NCBI RefSeq assembly: GCF_009653635.1
Contig: NZ_PPFD01000007.1
Location: 446,484 to 510,483 of the forward strand
Source of the DNA: Endozoicomonas sp. OPT23
GTDB lineage: Bacteria > Pseudomonadota > Gammaproteobacteria > Pseudomonadales > Endozoicomonadaceae
DNA length: 64,000 nucleotides
Direction of reading: 5' to 3'
A program made the position numbers and the translations under genes. Positions 1 to 9,898 of this stretch are shown here, one piece after another. The first letter of the stretch is position 1. Every line of letters begins with the position of its first letter. Under the pieces are notes generated by a model, which was not told the origin of the DNA, searched no databases, and saw only the letters and a list, made by a program, of their open reading frames with translations.

Positions 1-1726
1 CTACAACTGCCTCGATCGCCATCTGGAAACCCGCGGCAATCAAATTGCCCTGATCTGGGAACCGGATGAAGAGACCGATGAAGCTCGCAAAATCACTTAC
101 CGCGAACTCCATGAAATGGTTTGTCGCTTTGCTAACGGTTTGATGAGTCAGGGCGTGCGCCGTGGTGATGTCGTCGCTATCTACATGCCAATGATTGTTG
201 AGTCTGTGGTTGCCATGCTGGCCTGTACCCGTATCGGTGCTGTTCATTCCGTCGTATTCGGTGGCTTCTCTCCGGAAGCTCTGGCCGGCCGAGTTAAAGA
301 CTCCAATGCCAAAGTCGTTGTTACCTGCGATGAGGGCGTGCGTGCCGGCAAACATGTTCACCTGAAAGACAATGTTGATGAAGCACTGAGCAGCCACGGC
401 GAAATCACCTCCGTAGAAAAAGTCATCATGTACCGTCATACCGGCGCCAAAACTTCCTGGCAGGAAGGCCGTGATGTCTGCTGGAATGAGCTGGTCGCTC
501 TGTGCAATCCATACTGTGTTGCCGCCGAGATGAAAGCAGAAGACCCGCTATTCATTCTCTATACCTCCGGCTCTACCGGAACACCCAAAGGTGTCGTACA
601 CACCACAGGTGGCTATCTGGTTTATGCCTCCATGACTCACGAATATGTGTTTGATTATCAGGATGGTGAAGTCTTCTGGTGTACGGCAGATGTCGGCTGG
701 GTAACCGGTCACAGCTATGTAACCTATGGCCCACTATTGAATGGTGCCACTCAGGTTATTCATGAAGGCGTGCCGAACTACCCCGAAATCAATCGCATGA
801 GCAAGATTGTTGATAAGCATAAGGTCAACATTCTTTATACCGCGCCTACCGCTATCCGCTCTCTGATGGCAGAAGGTGAAAAAGCCGTTGCAGGCACTGA
901 TCGTTCCAGCCTGCGTCTACTGGGAACGGTAGGCGAACCGATCAATCCTGAAGCCTGGAACTGGTATTACAGCACCATCGGTGGTGAGCGTTGCCAGATT
1001 GTAGACACCTGGTGGCAGACAGAAACCGGTGGCGCCATGCTGACGCCTCTGCCAGGCGCAACTGACCTGAAGCCAGGTTCTGCAACCCGCCCATTCTTCG
1101 GTGTTAAACCCGCTTTGGTTGATAACGAAGGTTTGATTGTTGAAGGCAACAATGTGGAAGGCAATCTGGTTATTCTGGACAGCTGGCCTGGCCAGGCTCG
1201 TACTGTTTATGGAGATCACGATCGCTTTGTTCAGACCTACTTCAAAACCTTCCGTGCCATGTACACCACCGGTGACGGCGCACGCCGTGATGAAGACGGT
1301 TACTACTGGATTACCGGCCGTGTCGATGACGTGCTGAACGTTTCCGGTCACCGTATGGGTACGGCTGAAATTGAATCCGCACTGGTCGCCCATGAGACTG
1401 TTGCTGAAGCGGCAGTGGTTGGCTTCCCGCATGACATCAAAGGTCAGGGTATCTATGTCTATGTCACCCTGAATACCGGCACTGAATACACTGATGAGTT
1501 GAAAAAGACTCTGCGTCAGTGGGTTCGTCACGAGATTGGTCCGATTGCGACACCGGATATCATCCAGTGGGCGCCAGGTCTGCCAAAGACCCGTTCCGGC
1601 AAGATCATGCGTCGTATTCTGCGCAAGATTGCTGCTTCCGAGTACGATACTCTGGGTGACACTTCCACTCTGGCTGACCCGGGTGTTGTTGATCACCTGA
1701 TCAAGGAACGTACATTGGCTGGCTGA
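1..1726 (+). CDS. acs: acetyl-CoA synthetase, 5' part outside the window
   Basis: Acetate-CoA ligase (AMP-forming), a cytosolic enzyme that converts acetate, ATP and CoA to acetyl-CoA. The reading frame is open from base 2, so the N-terminal part (roughly 70-110 residues by family length) lies outside the window; the first internal ATG at 116 is not the start. Visible adenylate-forming motifs are the P-loop [11 protein letters not shown], the A5 motif WWQTETGG, the hinge region [18 protein letters not shown] and the C-terminal [11 protein letters not shown] with the catalytic lysine that is acetylated in this family. A strong intrinsic terminator follows directly, so the gene ends its transcript. 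Identification is firm. Confidence 0.96.
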   Translation, partial: YNCLDRHLETRGNQIALIWEPDEETDEARKITYRELHEMVCRFANGLMSQGVRRGDVVAIYMPMIVESVVAMLACTRIGAVHSVVFGGFSPEALAGRVKDSNAKVVVTCDEGVRAGKHVHLKDNVDEALSSHGEITSVEKVIMYRHTGAKTSWQEGRDVCWNELVALCNPYCVAAEMKAEDPLFILYTSGSTGTPKGVVHTTGGYLVYASMTHEYVFDYQDGEVFWCTADVGWVTGHSYVTYGPLLNGATQVIHEGVPNYPEINRMSKIVDKHKVNILYTAPTAIRSLMAEGEKAVAGTDRSSLRLLGTVGEPINPEAWNWYYSTIGGERCQIVDTWWQTETGGAMLTPLPGATDLKPGSATRPFFGVKPALVDNEGLIVEGNNVEGNLVILDSWPGQARTVYGDHDRFVQTYFKTFRAMYTTGDGARRDEDGYYWITGRVDDVLNVSGHRMGTAEIESALVAHETVAEAAVVGFPHDIKGQGIYVYVTLNTGTEYTDELKKTLRQWVRHEIGPIATPDIIQWAPGLPKTRSGKIMRRILRKIAASEYDTLGDTSTLADPGVVDHLIKERTLAG

Positions 1727-1743
1727 TCAATAGCGAGTTAATA

Positions 1744-1782
1744 AAAGGCTGATGCAGTTCAGAATTGCATCAGCCTTTTTTA
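1744..1782 (+). terminator. intrinsic terminator of acs
   Basis: A perfect 10-bp stem (GGCTGATGCA paired with TGCATCAGCC), a short loop and a run of T residues begin 20 bases after the acs stop codon. Confidence 0.9.
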
Positions 1783-1881
1783 TTACCTTTGAAAAGTAAA
1801 CCTTTGTCATCACTCCTATTTCTCGCTTACTGGAAAATATACGTACTGGAAATTTAAAACCGTACCTCGCTCATTAATCGG

Positions 1882-1910
1882 TTGACTTTGAGCATGATCG
1901 TTCCTAATAT
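1882..1910 (+). promoter_or_regulatory. sigma-70 promoter of the tRNA-fMet array
   Basis: A -35 box TTGACT and a -10 box TAATAT are separated by exactly 17 bases. They are followed by a GC-rich stretch (GCGCTCC), the kind of discriminator seen at stringently controlled stable-RNA promoters. It lies just upstream of the tandem tRNA genes. No comparably good promoter is evident in the spacers, so one transcript for the whole array is likely; that is an inference. Confidence 0.8.
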
Positions 1911-1924
1911 GCGCTCCTCGTTGA

Positions 1925-1958
1925 AGCAGGGGTGGAGCGAATCCGGCCCTCGCTACCA
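1925..1958 (+). pseudogene. remnant of an initiator tRNA gene
   Basis: The 5' part resembles the first ~14 bases of an initiator tRNA (GGGGTGGAGC). It runs directly into a 3' part resembling the T-loop, acceptor strand and CCA (GAATCCGGCCCTCGCTACCA). The D-loop, anticodon arm and variable loop are missing. It sits between the array promoter and the first intact copy, so it looks like an internally deleted further copy. Confidence 0.55.
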
Positions 1959-1995
1959 ATCAACGAAAGGATATCTGAGAGCTTCAGATTTCAGG

Positions 1996-2072
<77 letters not shown>

Positions 2073-2175
2073 ACTATTTATTGAAAGTGGTTACTATAAA
2101 CAGCTTCTTTAAATAGCTATGTGAATACAACGAATACGACATTTATTACCAGCGTCGTGTTCTACAGAGTTTCGG

Positions 2176-2252
<77 letters not shown>

Positions 2253-2341
2253 ACTATTTACTGAAATCAGTTTCTATAAATAGTTATGTAAATACAACGA
2301 ACACGACATTATTTATCAGGGTCGGGTTCTACAGGTTTCGG

Positions 2342-2418
<77 letters not shown>

Positions 2419-2481
2419 ATTAATTGTAAGAAGACAACGAACACGACATTTATTACCAGCGTCGTGTTCTATAAGTTTCGG

Positions 2482-2558
<77 letters not shown>

Positions 2559-2621
2559 ATTAATTGTAAGAAGACAACGAATACGACATTCATTACCAGC
2601 GTCGTGTTCTATAAGTTTCGG

Positions 2622-2698
<77 letters not shown>

Positions 2699-2760
2699 AT
2701 TAATTTTAAAAGACAATGAACACGGCAGTTATTACCAGAGTCGAGTTCTATAAGTTTCGG

Positions 2761-2837
<77 letters not shown>

Positions 2838-2900
2838 ACTAATTGTGAGAAAATAACGAACACGACAGTTATTACCAGAGTCGAGTTCTATAAGTTTCGG

Positions 2901-2977
<77 letters not shown>

Positions 2978-3039
2978 ATTAATTTTAAAAGACAATGAAC
3001 ACGGCAGTTATTACCAGAGTCGGGTTCTACAAGTTTCGA

Positions 3040-3116
<77 letters not shown>

Positions 3117-3126
3117 AACAAATATA

Positions 3127-3152
3127 AGCCGGTTTATCCGGCTTTATTTTTA
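3127..3152 (+). terminator. terminator of the tRNA-fMet array
   Basis: Stem AGCCGG/CCGGCT with a small TTTAT loop, followed by TTATTTTT, directly after the last tRNA. Confidence 0.8.
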
Positions 3153-3161
3153 TCTGGCCCT

Positions 3162-4079
3162 ATGCACAGCACCTCTTCCTGCGATATCTCCGAGAATACT
3201 CCGGTAAAAACTGCTCTGATTGTTGAAGGTGGCGGTATGCGCGGTGTTTTTTCTGCTGGCGTGCTTGATGCTTTTCTCGATAAACGACATCGCAATTTTG
3301 ATGCCTACTACGGTGTTTCAGCCGGCGCTCTGAACCTTCTCTCCTTTATAAATGCCCAACGTGGTCGTAATCTGGACATTTATACCGGCGCTTGTCTTGA
3401 TCCGAAATTCATCAGTATCAAACGTCACCTGAAAGGCGGAAACCTCTTCGATCTGGACTGGTTTTTTGATCGCATTGGCCGCCTATACCTGGATCAGGGA
3501 AAGTTTCTGCAGAGCCTTAAAGGCAAATCCTTTACCATTGTTACGACCTGCTCCAATACAGGCTATCCGGTTTATCACCGCATAGATGAGCATTCCGATC
3601 TGGATCAGCTCTTCGAAATGCTGAAAGCATCCAGTGCCCTGCCCATGATCTACCGTCAGCCCATAGACATTGATGGCCGGCAACTGGTGGACGGGACTAT
3701 GGCTGACCCTCTGCCAATCATGAAAGCCGTCGAAGATGGCCACCAGCATATCGTTCTGATTCGAACCCGGGAAAGCAATTATCGAAAGACGCCTTCTTCA
3801 GCCAACCGACTGATGGCCTGGCAGTTTCGCAAACAACCTGAACTGGCTCAGCTGATTCGGGAACAGTATCGAATTTATAACGACAGCCTTGACCAGATCG
3901 AACAACTCAAACAGCAGGGTATTCGTATTACGGAAATTGCACCGCAATCGAAGCTGGCCTGTACACGCAGTACTCGTAACCGAACAAGACTGGTCTCTGA
4001 TTACCATCGCGGTTACAGCGAAGGTTATGCCCTTCTGAATCAAGCTCATATCAACAGTGTTGTTGATATTAATGAATAA
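3162..4079 (+). CDS. patatin-like phospholipase, YjjU type
   Basis: A 305-residue patatin-domain lipid acyl hydrolase. The oxyanion-hole motif EGGGMRG is near residue 24, the nucleophile elbow GVSAG (GxSxG) near residue 50, and the second catalytic residue is in VDGTMADPLP, where DGT replaces the usual DGG/A. Overall layout (GVFSAGVLDAFL, ASSALPMIYR, VLIRTR) follows the E. coli YjjU family rather than eukaryotic patatins. Substrate is unknown; phospholipid is a family-level guess. The start ATG lies just after the tRNA terminator and has no good ribosome-binding site; a later start before VKTALIVEGGG is possible. Confidence 0.85.
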   Translation: MHSTSSCDISENTPVKTALIVEGGGMRGVFSAGVLDAFLDKRHRNFDAYYGVSAGALNLLSFINAQRGRNLDIYTGACLDPKFISIKRHLKGGNLFDLDWFFDRIGRLYLDQGKFLQSLKGKSFTIVTTCSNTGYPVYHRIDEHSDLDQLFEMLKASSALPMIYRQPIDIDGRQLVDGTMADPLPIMKAVEDGHQHIVLIRTRESNYRKTPSSANRLMAWQFRKQPELAQLIREQYRIYNDSLDQIEQLKQQGIRITEIAPQSKLACTRSTRNRTRLVSDYHRGYSEGYALLNQAHINSVVDINE

Positions 4080-4101
4080 GCCTTAGAGGCTTATTCAATT
4101 C
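4073..4101 (+). terminator. hairpin after the patatin gene
   Basis: AATAAGCC and GGCTTATT flank a 5-base loop and overlap the stop codon. The T-rich tract after it is interrupted, so termination is plausible but not certain. Confidence 0.5.
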
Positions 4102-4272
4102 CTCTCTTTTTTTTCCTTACCTTTTACCGCCTCTTTAATCTCTGGCACTGGCTTTCTTGTCGATCATAGCTAGTCTTTGTGTGAAATTTCAGGATCTGGT
4201 GACCACCCAAGCGAAGCTTTTGTTTGGCTTCGTCACCTGCCAGTTAACAAGCTGACCATTAAGAGGTTAACT

Positions 4273-4851
4273 ATGCCAAGGCAGATACTGGTACCCGTTG
4301 CACATGGCTGCGAAGAGATAGAAGCCGTTACTATTATTGATACCCTCAGACGGGCTGGAGCCCAGGTTACCATTGCTGCCTGCACAACTGATCACTCTCT
4401 GGAGATCGAAGCCTCCAGAGGCATTCGCTTCATCGCTGACTGTCATATCGAACACTGCACTGAAAATAACTACCACCTTATTGCTCTTCCCGGTGGCATG
4501 CCTGGTTCCGCCCATCTCCGGGACTGCCAACCTCTGACCGAACTGCTGGCCAGACAACAAGCTGCGGGCCGCTGGTATGCAGCCATATGCGCGGCTTCAG
4601 CCGTGGTACTGGCACACCACTCATTACTGGATAACGTCAGAGCCACCTGTTATCCCAGCTTTTTTGATCAGCTTGAAGGGGCTCTTGCCCAGCCCGGTGA
4701 TCCGGTGGTAGTGGATGCCAAAAAGAAAGTAATTACCGCTCAGGGGCCGGGGTGTGCCATGGCATTCAGTCTGGCTCTGATAGACGCCGTTTATGGTAAG
4801 GATGCCTATCGCCCCATCGCCAAACAAATGCTGGCAGACTGGGCTTTATAG
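4273..4851 (+). CDS. DJ-1/PfpI family protein, YajL-like
   Basis: A 192-residue single-domain protein of the DJ-1/ThiJ/YajL family, associated with oxidative stress protection, chaperone activity and reported deglycase activity. The catalytic cysteine is in the nucleophile elbow AAICAASAVVL and the conserved glutamate in the N-terminal EEIEAV. ATG at 4273 is chosen because it has an AAGAGG Shine-Dalgarno 6 bases upstream and matches the family's MPRxLVPVAxGxEE N-terminus; the frame is open about 100 bases further upstream without family similarity. It has its own terminator. Confidence 0.9.
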   Translation: MPRQILVPVAHGCEEIEAVTIIDTLRRAGAQVTIAACTTDHSLEIEASRGIRFIADCHIEHCTENNYHLIALPGGMPGSAHLRDCQPLTELLARQQAAGRWYAAICAASAVVLAHHSLLDNVRATCYPSFFDQLEGALAQPGDPVVVDAKKKVITAQGPGCAMAFSLALIDAVYGKDAYRPIAKQMLADWAL

Positions 4852-4863
4852 CACCTCATTCGA

Positions 4864-4900
4864 AGTGCTGACGAACGGCCCATTCGACAGCACTTTTTTA
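4864..4900 (+). terminator. terminator of the yajL-like gene
   Basis: AGTGCTG pairs with CAGCACT around a 17-base loop that itself holds a short pairing (ACGAACGG/CCATTCG), followed by six T residues. Confidence 0.75.
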
Positions 4901-4969
4901 CAAAAAGCAGGGTTTAGAAATAACCATTCTGGACGCTAGAGATATATACCATTGTCCAGAGGTATCTTC

Positions 4970-5401
4970 ATGGAAAGCATTATTCTCCTCATCATTTGCC
5001 TGCTTGCTCTCTACCAGCTGAGCGTACGCCAGAACAAGATTGCTAATCAGCTGATTGCCAATACATACAGCCGCTTTGAGCGACGGTATAACAAGGTGAC
5101 ATACAGCTGCCCCGACTCTGAGGTTGTATTGAAAGAACTGCGGGCCATTCCCGGCATTCCGATGATCCCATCACTGAGCTATACGGCTAAAGCCTTATGC
5201 ATGACAGAACAGAAAGAGTGGTTCTGGTTTGAGGCTAACATTCGATTTATGCGAGTTCAGTCGACTAATATTGTTCCAGCCGAACAGGAAGAAGCAAGAG
5301 CTGCACTTCAAGGTGAGCAGTCACTGATACTGAAGTATTTTCCCGAAGATAAAGCAGGTAAGCAGAGCAGCAGAGCTAAACCGGAAACAACCAGTCATTG
5401 A
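4970..5401 (+). CDS. small membrane-anchored protein of unknown function
   Basis: Encodes 143 residues starting with one hydrophobic segment (residues 3-17, IILLIICLLALYQLS), then a soluble domain with two cysteines and a glutamate- and serine-rich tail. ATG at 4970 is preferred because AGAGG lies 8 bases upstream. I recognise no family. The predicted topology is a single N-terminal anchor. It is convergent with fadD, only about 35 bases apart. Confidence 0.65.
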   Translation: MESIILLIICLLALYQLSVRQNKIANQLIANTYSRFERRYNKVTYSCPDSEVVLKELRAIPGIPMIPSLSYTAKALCMTEQKEWFWFEANIRFMRVQSTNIVPAEQEEARAALQGEQSLILKYFPEDKAGKQSSRAKPETTSH

Positions 5402-5435
5402 TTGTTTCCGACAGTGTGAACATCCTGAACCCAGA

Positions 5436-7142
5436 TCAGCCTTGAGCAATCGCCTCAGCACGAAGATCCTTTCTTAGAATCTTACCTACTGGTGTCATAG
5501 GCAACTCATCACGAAATTCAATATCCTTAGGCACTTTATAAGCCGTTAGATGCTCACGGCAGTAGGACTGAACATCTTCCTTTGTCAGACCATCATCAGA
5601 TGGGATGACAAACAGCTTGATACGTTCTCCGGTTACATCATCCGGTAAACCAATGGCAGCACAGTTTTCGACCCGATCAAAACCGGCAACAATATCCTCA
5701 ATTTCATTGGGATAAACATTAAAGCCGGAAACCAGAATCATATCTTTCAGGCGATCCACTATCTGAACAAATCCATCTTCTTTAATAATGGCGACATCAC
5801 CGGTCTTCAACCAGCCATCAGCTCCAAGTACTTCAGCAGTAGCTTCCTCCCTGCCCCAGTATCCTTTCATGACCTGCGGGCCTTTGACACACAGCTCGCC
5901 ACGTTCACCAATACCCATCTCATTACCGTTTTCATCCAGCACTTTCAGCTCGGTACTTGATACTGGCAACCCCGCCGTTCCCAGCTGAGACGTTGGGCCA
6001 AACGGGTTCATACAAACCGCAGGTGAACATTCGGTCAAACCATAAGCTTCCGATACATGACAACCGGTAACTTTATGCCAGCGCACACCGGTTTCATGCT
6101 GCAAAGCTGTACCGCCGGAGAGCGTCAATTTCAGACGACTAAAGTCACACTCTAGGAAGTCCGGATGATTCATCAGACTGACGAACAGAGTATTCAAACC
6201 AATAAAGCCGGTAAACTGCCAGGGCTTTATAAACTTGATAAAGGTTTTGGTATCTCTGGGATTGGCAATCAGAACGCTCTGGTTACCCATCAATGGCATA
6301 CAAAGCAGGTGCACTGTGAACGCATAAATATGATAAAGAGGCAGAGGCGCAATGATGATTTCATTTCCCTCCTCCTGAACCGGCCTGCCTTCTTCGTTAT
6401 GCTGTGACAGCATAACTTTTGCCTGCAGCATATTGGCAATCAGGTTTCGCTGAGTCAGCTCCGCGCCTTTCGCCACTCCCGTTGTACCACCGGTGTACTG
6501 CAATACAGCAGGCATATCGCTGGAAGGTGGGTTCTCCAGCGTTTTGTAGGAATAGGTAGAGCCTTTATTCAATGCATCCCTGAAACCAACAGCCTTTGGC
6601 AGGTTAAACGGCTGCACCATTTTTTTAATGTGTTTGGCTGCAAAGTTAATCAACTGCCTTTTAGGCGTTGGCAGCATATCTGCAACACGGGTGACAATCA
6701 GATGTTCAATCTTTGTCTCTGCAATAACTTCTTCAACCAGATGACCGAAGTTATCCATAAAGACCAAAGCTTTGGCTCCGGAGTCATTGAACTGGTGCAA
6801 CATCTCCCGGGCAGTATAAAGCGGGTTAGTATTTACAATAGTCAGTCCAGCACGAATAGCGCCATAGGCTGCAATGGGATATTGCAGCAGGTTAGGCATC
6901 TGTATGGCAATGCGGTCTCCAGGCTGAAGATTGGTGCACTCTTTTAGATAGTTGGCAAATTGCTGACTGTAACGATCAAGATCAGCAAAGCTCAGGGTGT
7001 GGCCTATACCGGTAAACGCCGGACGGTCTGAGTGACGACACAACAGGTCATCGATAATACTGACCAGATTGGGGTACATATCCGGATTAATGGTATCTTC
7101 TACGCCTGCCGGGCGCTTGCCCTGCCAGAAGGATGCTTCCAT
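5436..7142 (-). CDS. fadD: long-chain fatty-acid-CoA ligase
   Basis: A 568-residue ligase (E. coli FadD is 561) that activates long-chain fatty acids to acyl-CoA at the inner membrane, the entry step of beta-oxidation. The ATP/AMP signature YTGGTTGVAKGAELTQRN and the FACS motif region DGWLKTGDVAIIKEDGFVQI followed by DRLKDMILVSGFNVYPNEIE are typical, as is the C-terminal TPVGKILRKDLR with the catalytic lysine. The ATG at 7142 fits the family's N-terminus. It stands alone, with about 350 bp of promoter region upstream shared with the divergent sctD operon. Confidence 0.95.
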   Translation of the reverse strand: MEASFWQGKRPAGVEDTINPDMYPNLVSIIDDLLCRHSDRPAFTGIGHTLSFADLDRYSQQFANYLKECTNLQPGDRIAIQMPNLLQYPIAAYGAIRAGLTIVNTNPLYTAREMLHQFNDSGAKALVFMDNFGHLVEEVIAETKIEHLIVTRVADMLPTPKRQLINFAAKHIKKMVQPFNLPKAVGFRDALNKGSTYSYKTLENPPSSDMPAVLQYTGGTTGVAKGAELTQRNLIANMLQAKVMLSQHNEEGRPVQEEGNEIIIAPLPLYHIYAFTVHLLCMPLMGNQSVLIANPRDTKTFIKFIKPWQFTGFIGLNTLFVSLMNHPDFLECDFSRLKLTLSGGTALQHETGVRWHKVTGCHVSEAYGLTECSPAVCMNPFGPTSQLGTAGLPVSSTELKVLDENGNEMGIGERGELCVKGPQVMKGYWGREEATAEVLGADGWLKTGDVAIIKEDGFVQIVDRLKDMILVSGFNVYPNEIEDIVAGFDRVENCAAIGLPDDVTGERIKLFVIPSDDGLTKEDVQSYCREHLTAYKVPKDIEFRDELPMTPVGKILRKDLRAEAIAQG

Positions 7143-7499
7143 AGTGCCAACTCTCTTGTTTTTTCTTGTTGTTCTTTTTAGTCGTTTATTCGCAAAAAGC
7201 AGCTTTTGCCTATTGCTGAAGTCAGGTATTTAACTCTGTTAACCGTGCCGAAGCAGAAGCCATTTTGCCAGCATTTTCATGTATTTTTATAGTTTTTTTA
7301 ACAATTTCAGTCATTTTCACTCAAAAAATCATTACTGGTAATGATAAATAGATTCAAATAGTCTTATAAAGATGCACTGCACATATTAGGTGTTCAGACA
7401 TACTGAATCGAATAGTCATCAGTACTTTGCCTGCCCGAGGCAGGCTGAGGTCTTGTAAGTTCTGTATATGAACACTTACAGCCGGAACGGAAGCTGGCC
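7143..7499. promoter_or_regulatory. divergent intergenic region between fadD and sctD
   Basis: 357 bp without a gene, AT-rich in its middle. It must hold the promoters for fadD (leftward) and the secretion operon (rightward). The only clear structure is the perfect inverted repeat GCCTGC-ccgag-GCAGGC at about 7430-7446, 55 bases before sctD, a candidate operator or leader hairpin. I could not identify a FadR site with confidence. Confidence 0.4.
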
Positions 7500-8990
7500 A
7501 TGAGTGAGTTTTACCTGAAAATTCTCTCGGGAAACCATCTGGGTGCCGAGATCCCTCTGGAGCCAGGTCAATATACCCTGGGCAGAGGTGACGACAGTGA
7601 TCTGGTGCTTTCTGACGCCTCACTGGCCGATATTGAACTCACTATCACCATCTCCGAAGATGGCTTGCTCGCCATCTCTTCACAGGAACAAAACAATAAC
7701 CTTTATCTGAATGGCAACCCGGCTCCTTCCAGTATTCAGATCAACCATTTTGACATTATCACTTCCAGCAACCTGTTTTTTTCTCTGGGGCCTGCTGACG
7801 CTGACTGGCCTGACCAGCCACTCCCTGAATTACAACGACCAGAACCTGAACCGGAAGATGAACTTCCCGAAGGAGAGCAACCCTCAGGTGATGAAATTGA
7901 TAGTGGCGAATTCCCGGATGATCTGGGCTTTCCTGATGACCTCGAAGCCTCTGATAATGAGACGCCAGCTCTCACTCTGCCAGATAATGCAACAGATAAC
8001 GCTAAGGAAATTGATGACGATGATTCTGAAGACGAAGACTTTGAGAATCCTCTGGCCGGCATTGATAAGCGATGGCTGATTGGCGTACCGGTCGGCGTAC
8101 TGATTGTTTTACTCTCGATCATAATTCTCAGCCTGTCAGGCTCGTCTGATGAGCCTGACATCGCCGATTTCCTGCAACAGGCCAAGAATATCCGGGCAGA
8201 GCTCAGACAGAAAAACGTTAAGCTAAGAGAGCTACCCGACAAGAGCATTCTGGTCTCCGGCTACATTATGACCATCAGCGATAAACAGAATTTACAGAGG
8301 GTTCTGCAGGAAAGAGGTATCCCCTTTACCTCCCAGTTGGTCATAATGAATGAGTTACGTGCCAATGCTGATGCCATTCTCAACAACAGAGGCTATAAAT
8401 CCCTGAGCCTGGAACTCGACAATTCCCCAGGCTCGCTGGTTATGACCGGTTATGTCAGCAGTTCTGAAGAGCTGAACAAGATAGTTTCCATGCTGAAGCA
8501 GGAAGTTCACGGCCTGGTTTCCATTGTCGATCAGGTAGAGAATCAGACGGGGCGAGTTAACACTCTGAAGTCGATGCTCAGGGAAAAAGGCCTTGCACCG
8601 CGCATTCATCTTATCCAAAAACCTAACCAGATTACTTTAGAAGGCCACCTGCTGGACGATGAACAGGTATACAACCTGAATAATATCGTTAACCGGTTCA
8701 GAAAAAGATATGGCAACCGCCCAGAGCTCAAGCTTGCTACCAAGCACGCAGGCTCACCCGGTAAAGTGGCAGGACCTCTGAGTCCATCACTCAGTATCAC
8801 CGGAGTCAGTATGGGACGAGTTCCTTTTGTAGTAATGGAAGATGGTGCCAAATACCTGATCGGGGCCAAACTGGCGAACGGGTATGTTATTGAAGAGATC
8901 AATCTTGAGTATCTGCTGTTAACCAAGGGTACCAACCGGATCAAATATCGTCTTGGAGGGAGCCGTGGCGGAACACAAAGCAAACAATGA
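7500..8990 (+). CDS. sctD: type III secretion inner-membrane ring protein SctD
   Basis: A 496-residue protein of the YscD/SctD family, which forms the outer of the two inner-membrane rings of the injectisome. Domains in order: N-terminal cytoplasmic FHA-like domain (about 1-100, with GQYTLGRGDDSDLVLSD), an acidic linker rich in Glu, Asp and Pro (about 105-185), one transmembrane helix (about 196-215, LIGVPVGVLIVLLSIIILSL), then periplasmic BON-like repeats to the C-terminus. It is the first gene of a four-gene operon and overlaps the next gene by 26 bases. The gene order D-E-F-G matches the Yersinia Ysc locus. Confidence 0.88.
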   Translation: MSEFYLKILSGNHLGAEIPLEPGQYTLGRGDDSDLVLSDASLADIELTITISEDGLLAISSQEQNNNLYLNGNPAPSSIQINHFDIITSSNLFFSLGPADADWPDQPLPELQRPEPEPEDELPEGEQPSGDEIDSGEFPDDLGFPDDLEASDNETPALTLPDNATDNAKEIDDDDSEDEDFENPLAGIDKRWLIGVPVGVLIVLLSIIILSLSGSSDEPDIADFLQQAKNIRAELRQKNVKLRELPDKSILVSGYIMTISDKQNLQRVLQERGIPFTSQLVIMNELRANADAILNNRGYKSLSLELDNSPGSLVMTGYVSSSEELNKIVSMLKQEVHGLVSIVDQVENQTGRVNTLKSMLREKGLAPRIHLIQKPNQITLEGHLLDDEQVYNLNNIVNRFRKRYGNRPELKLATKHAGSPGKVAGPLSPSLSITGVSMGRVPFVVMEDGAKYLIGAKLANGYVIEEINLEYLLLTKGTNRIKYRLGGSRGGTQSKQ

Positions 8991-9219
8991 GCAGGTACAC
9001 CTCTCGGATCTGGAAGAGCAGCTGATCATCGATGATGACGGTAGCCTACGCGAGCAGCTGCTAAAAGATCTGGTCGATGAAGCCATGCAGCTCAAGTCTG
9101 AGCAGAACAAAGGGCTGTCGCCGGACGAATTTGACCGAAACAGCTCTATGATTACCGCCATTCTGGCTGCTGCTGAAGTGGTTGAGCAGACCTGGAGCAA
9201 ACATCATGGAAAAGGTTAA
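8965..9219 (+). CDS. SctE/YscE-like needle co-chaperone candidate
   Basis: Encodes 84 residues, acidic and predicted helical. GTG at 8965 is chosen because it has GGAGG just upstream; the frame's ATG at 8953 would sit on that site. Position between sctD and the needle gene matches yscE/pscE, whose products pair with an SctG-type protein to hold the needle subunit unpolymerised. Sequence similarity alone is weak, so the assignment rests on size, composition and order. Confidence 0.6.
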   Translation: MAEHKANNEQVHLSDLEEQLIIDDDGSLREQLLKDLVDEAMQLKSEQNKGLSPDEFDRNSSMITAILAAAEVVEQTWSKHHGKG

Positions 9220-9238
9220 CAGATAACAGGAGTTCACC

Positions 9239-9469
9239 ATGGCCAACACCTCATTCAATTTCGATGATGTTCAGGACAAACTCGGGGCATCAGCTAATAC
9301 ACTGAACGAACAACTTTCAGCCAAGATTTCGGATATGGACCCGAACAACACCAAAGATATGGTGGAATTTCAGGTCATGTTCAACAAATACATGGTGGTA
9401 GAAGGTTTGAGATCAAGCATTATCAAATCCATCAAAGACACCCTGCAGAGTATTATTCAGAAGCTCTGA
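9239..9469 (+). CDS. sctF: type III secretion needle subunit SctF
   Basis: A 76-residue helical-hairpin protein with the features of YscF/PrgI-type needle subunits: central Pro-Asn turn (DMDPNNTKDM), a C-terminal helix with an FQVMFNKYMVVEGLRS stretch, and length within the usual 70-90. It polymerises outside the cell into the injectisome needle. A good ribosome-binding site (ACAGGAG) precedes the ATG. Confidence 0.85.
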   Translation: MANTSFNFDDVQDKLGASANTLNEQLSAKISDMDPNNTKDMVEFQVMFNKYMVVEGLRSSIIKSIKDTLQSIIQKL

Positions 9470-9500
9470 TACCAGATAGAACTAACAGGAGAGCCAAACC

Positions 9501-9875
9501 ATGGTCAGCGACAACACCATCAAAACCATTGCCGACATCGGCTTTATGGCGGCTACCAATGGTATGTCCAAGCATGCATTCGGTATCTTCTGCGCACTGG
9601 AAAAAGTTCGTCCGGACAGCGTTCTTCCCAGCCTGGGTTTTGCTACTGTCTTCATCAACAAGAAAATGAACCAGGAAGCTCTGGAAATTCTGCACAAGGA
9701 AGCCATCCCCAAAGATCCTGACAGCCCCGCTGTAAAAGCCTTTATCGGTTTAGCGCTGATGCTGGAAGGTCGTAACAAGGAAAGCGAAGACACTCTGGCT
9801 GATGCTGCAGCGACTAAAGATCCGGAAGCAAAAGTGATGGCCGAAGAACTGCTGGCCGAAATACGTCAGGGCTAG
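9501..9875 (+). CDS. SctG/YscG-like TPR chaperone of the needle subunit
   Basis: Encodes 124 residues made of TPR-like helical repeats (ALEKVRPDSVLPSLGFA, ALEILHKEAIPKDPD, ALMLEGRNKESEDTLADAA). In Yersinia and Pseudomonas the corresponding YscG/PscG binds the needle protein together with YscE/PscE in the cytosol. It is the fourth gene of the operon, with ACAGGAG 12 bases before the ATG. No further secretion genes follow; the next gene is convergent. Confidence 0.72.
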   Translation: MVSDNTIKTIADIGFMAATNGMSKHAFGIFCALEKVRPDSVLPSLGFATVFINKKMNQEALEILHKEAIPKDPDSPAVKAFIGLALMLEGRNKESEDTLADAAATKDPEAKVMAEELLAEIRQG

Positions 9876-9898
9876 CCCCTGTCGATTAACTTCTCAGA

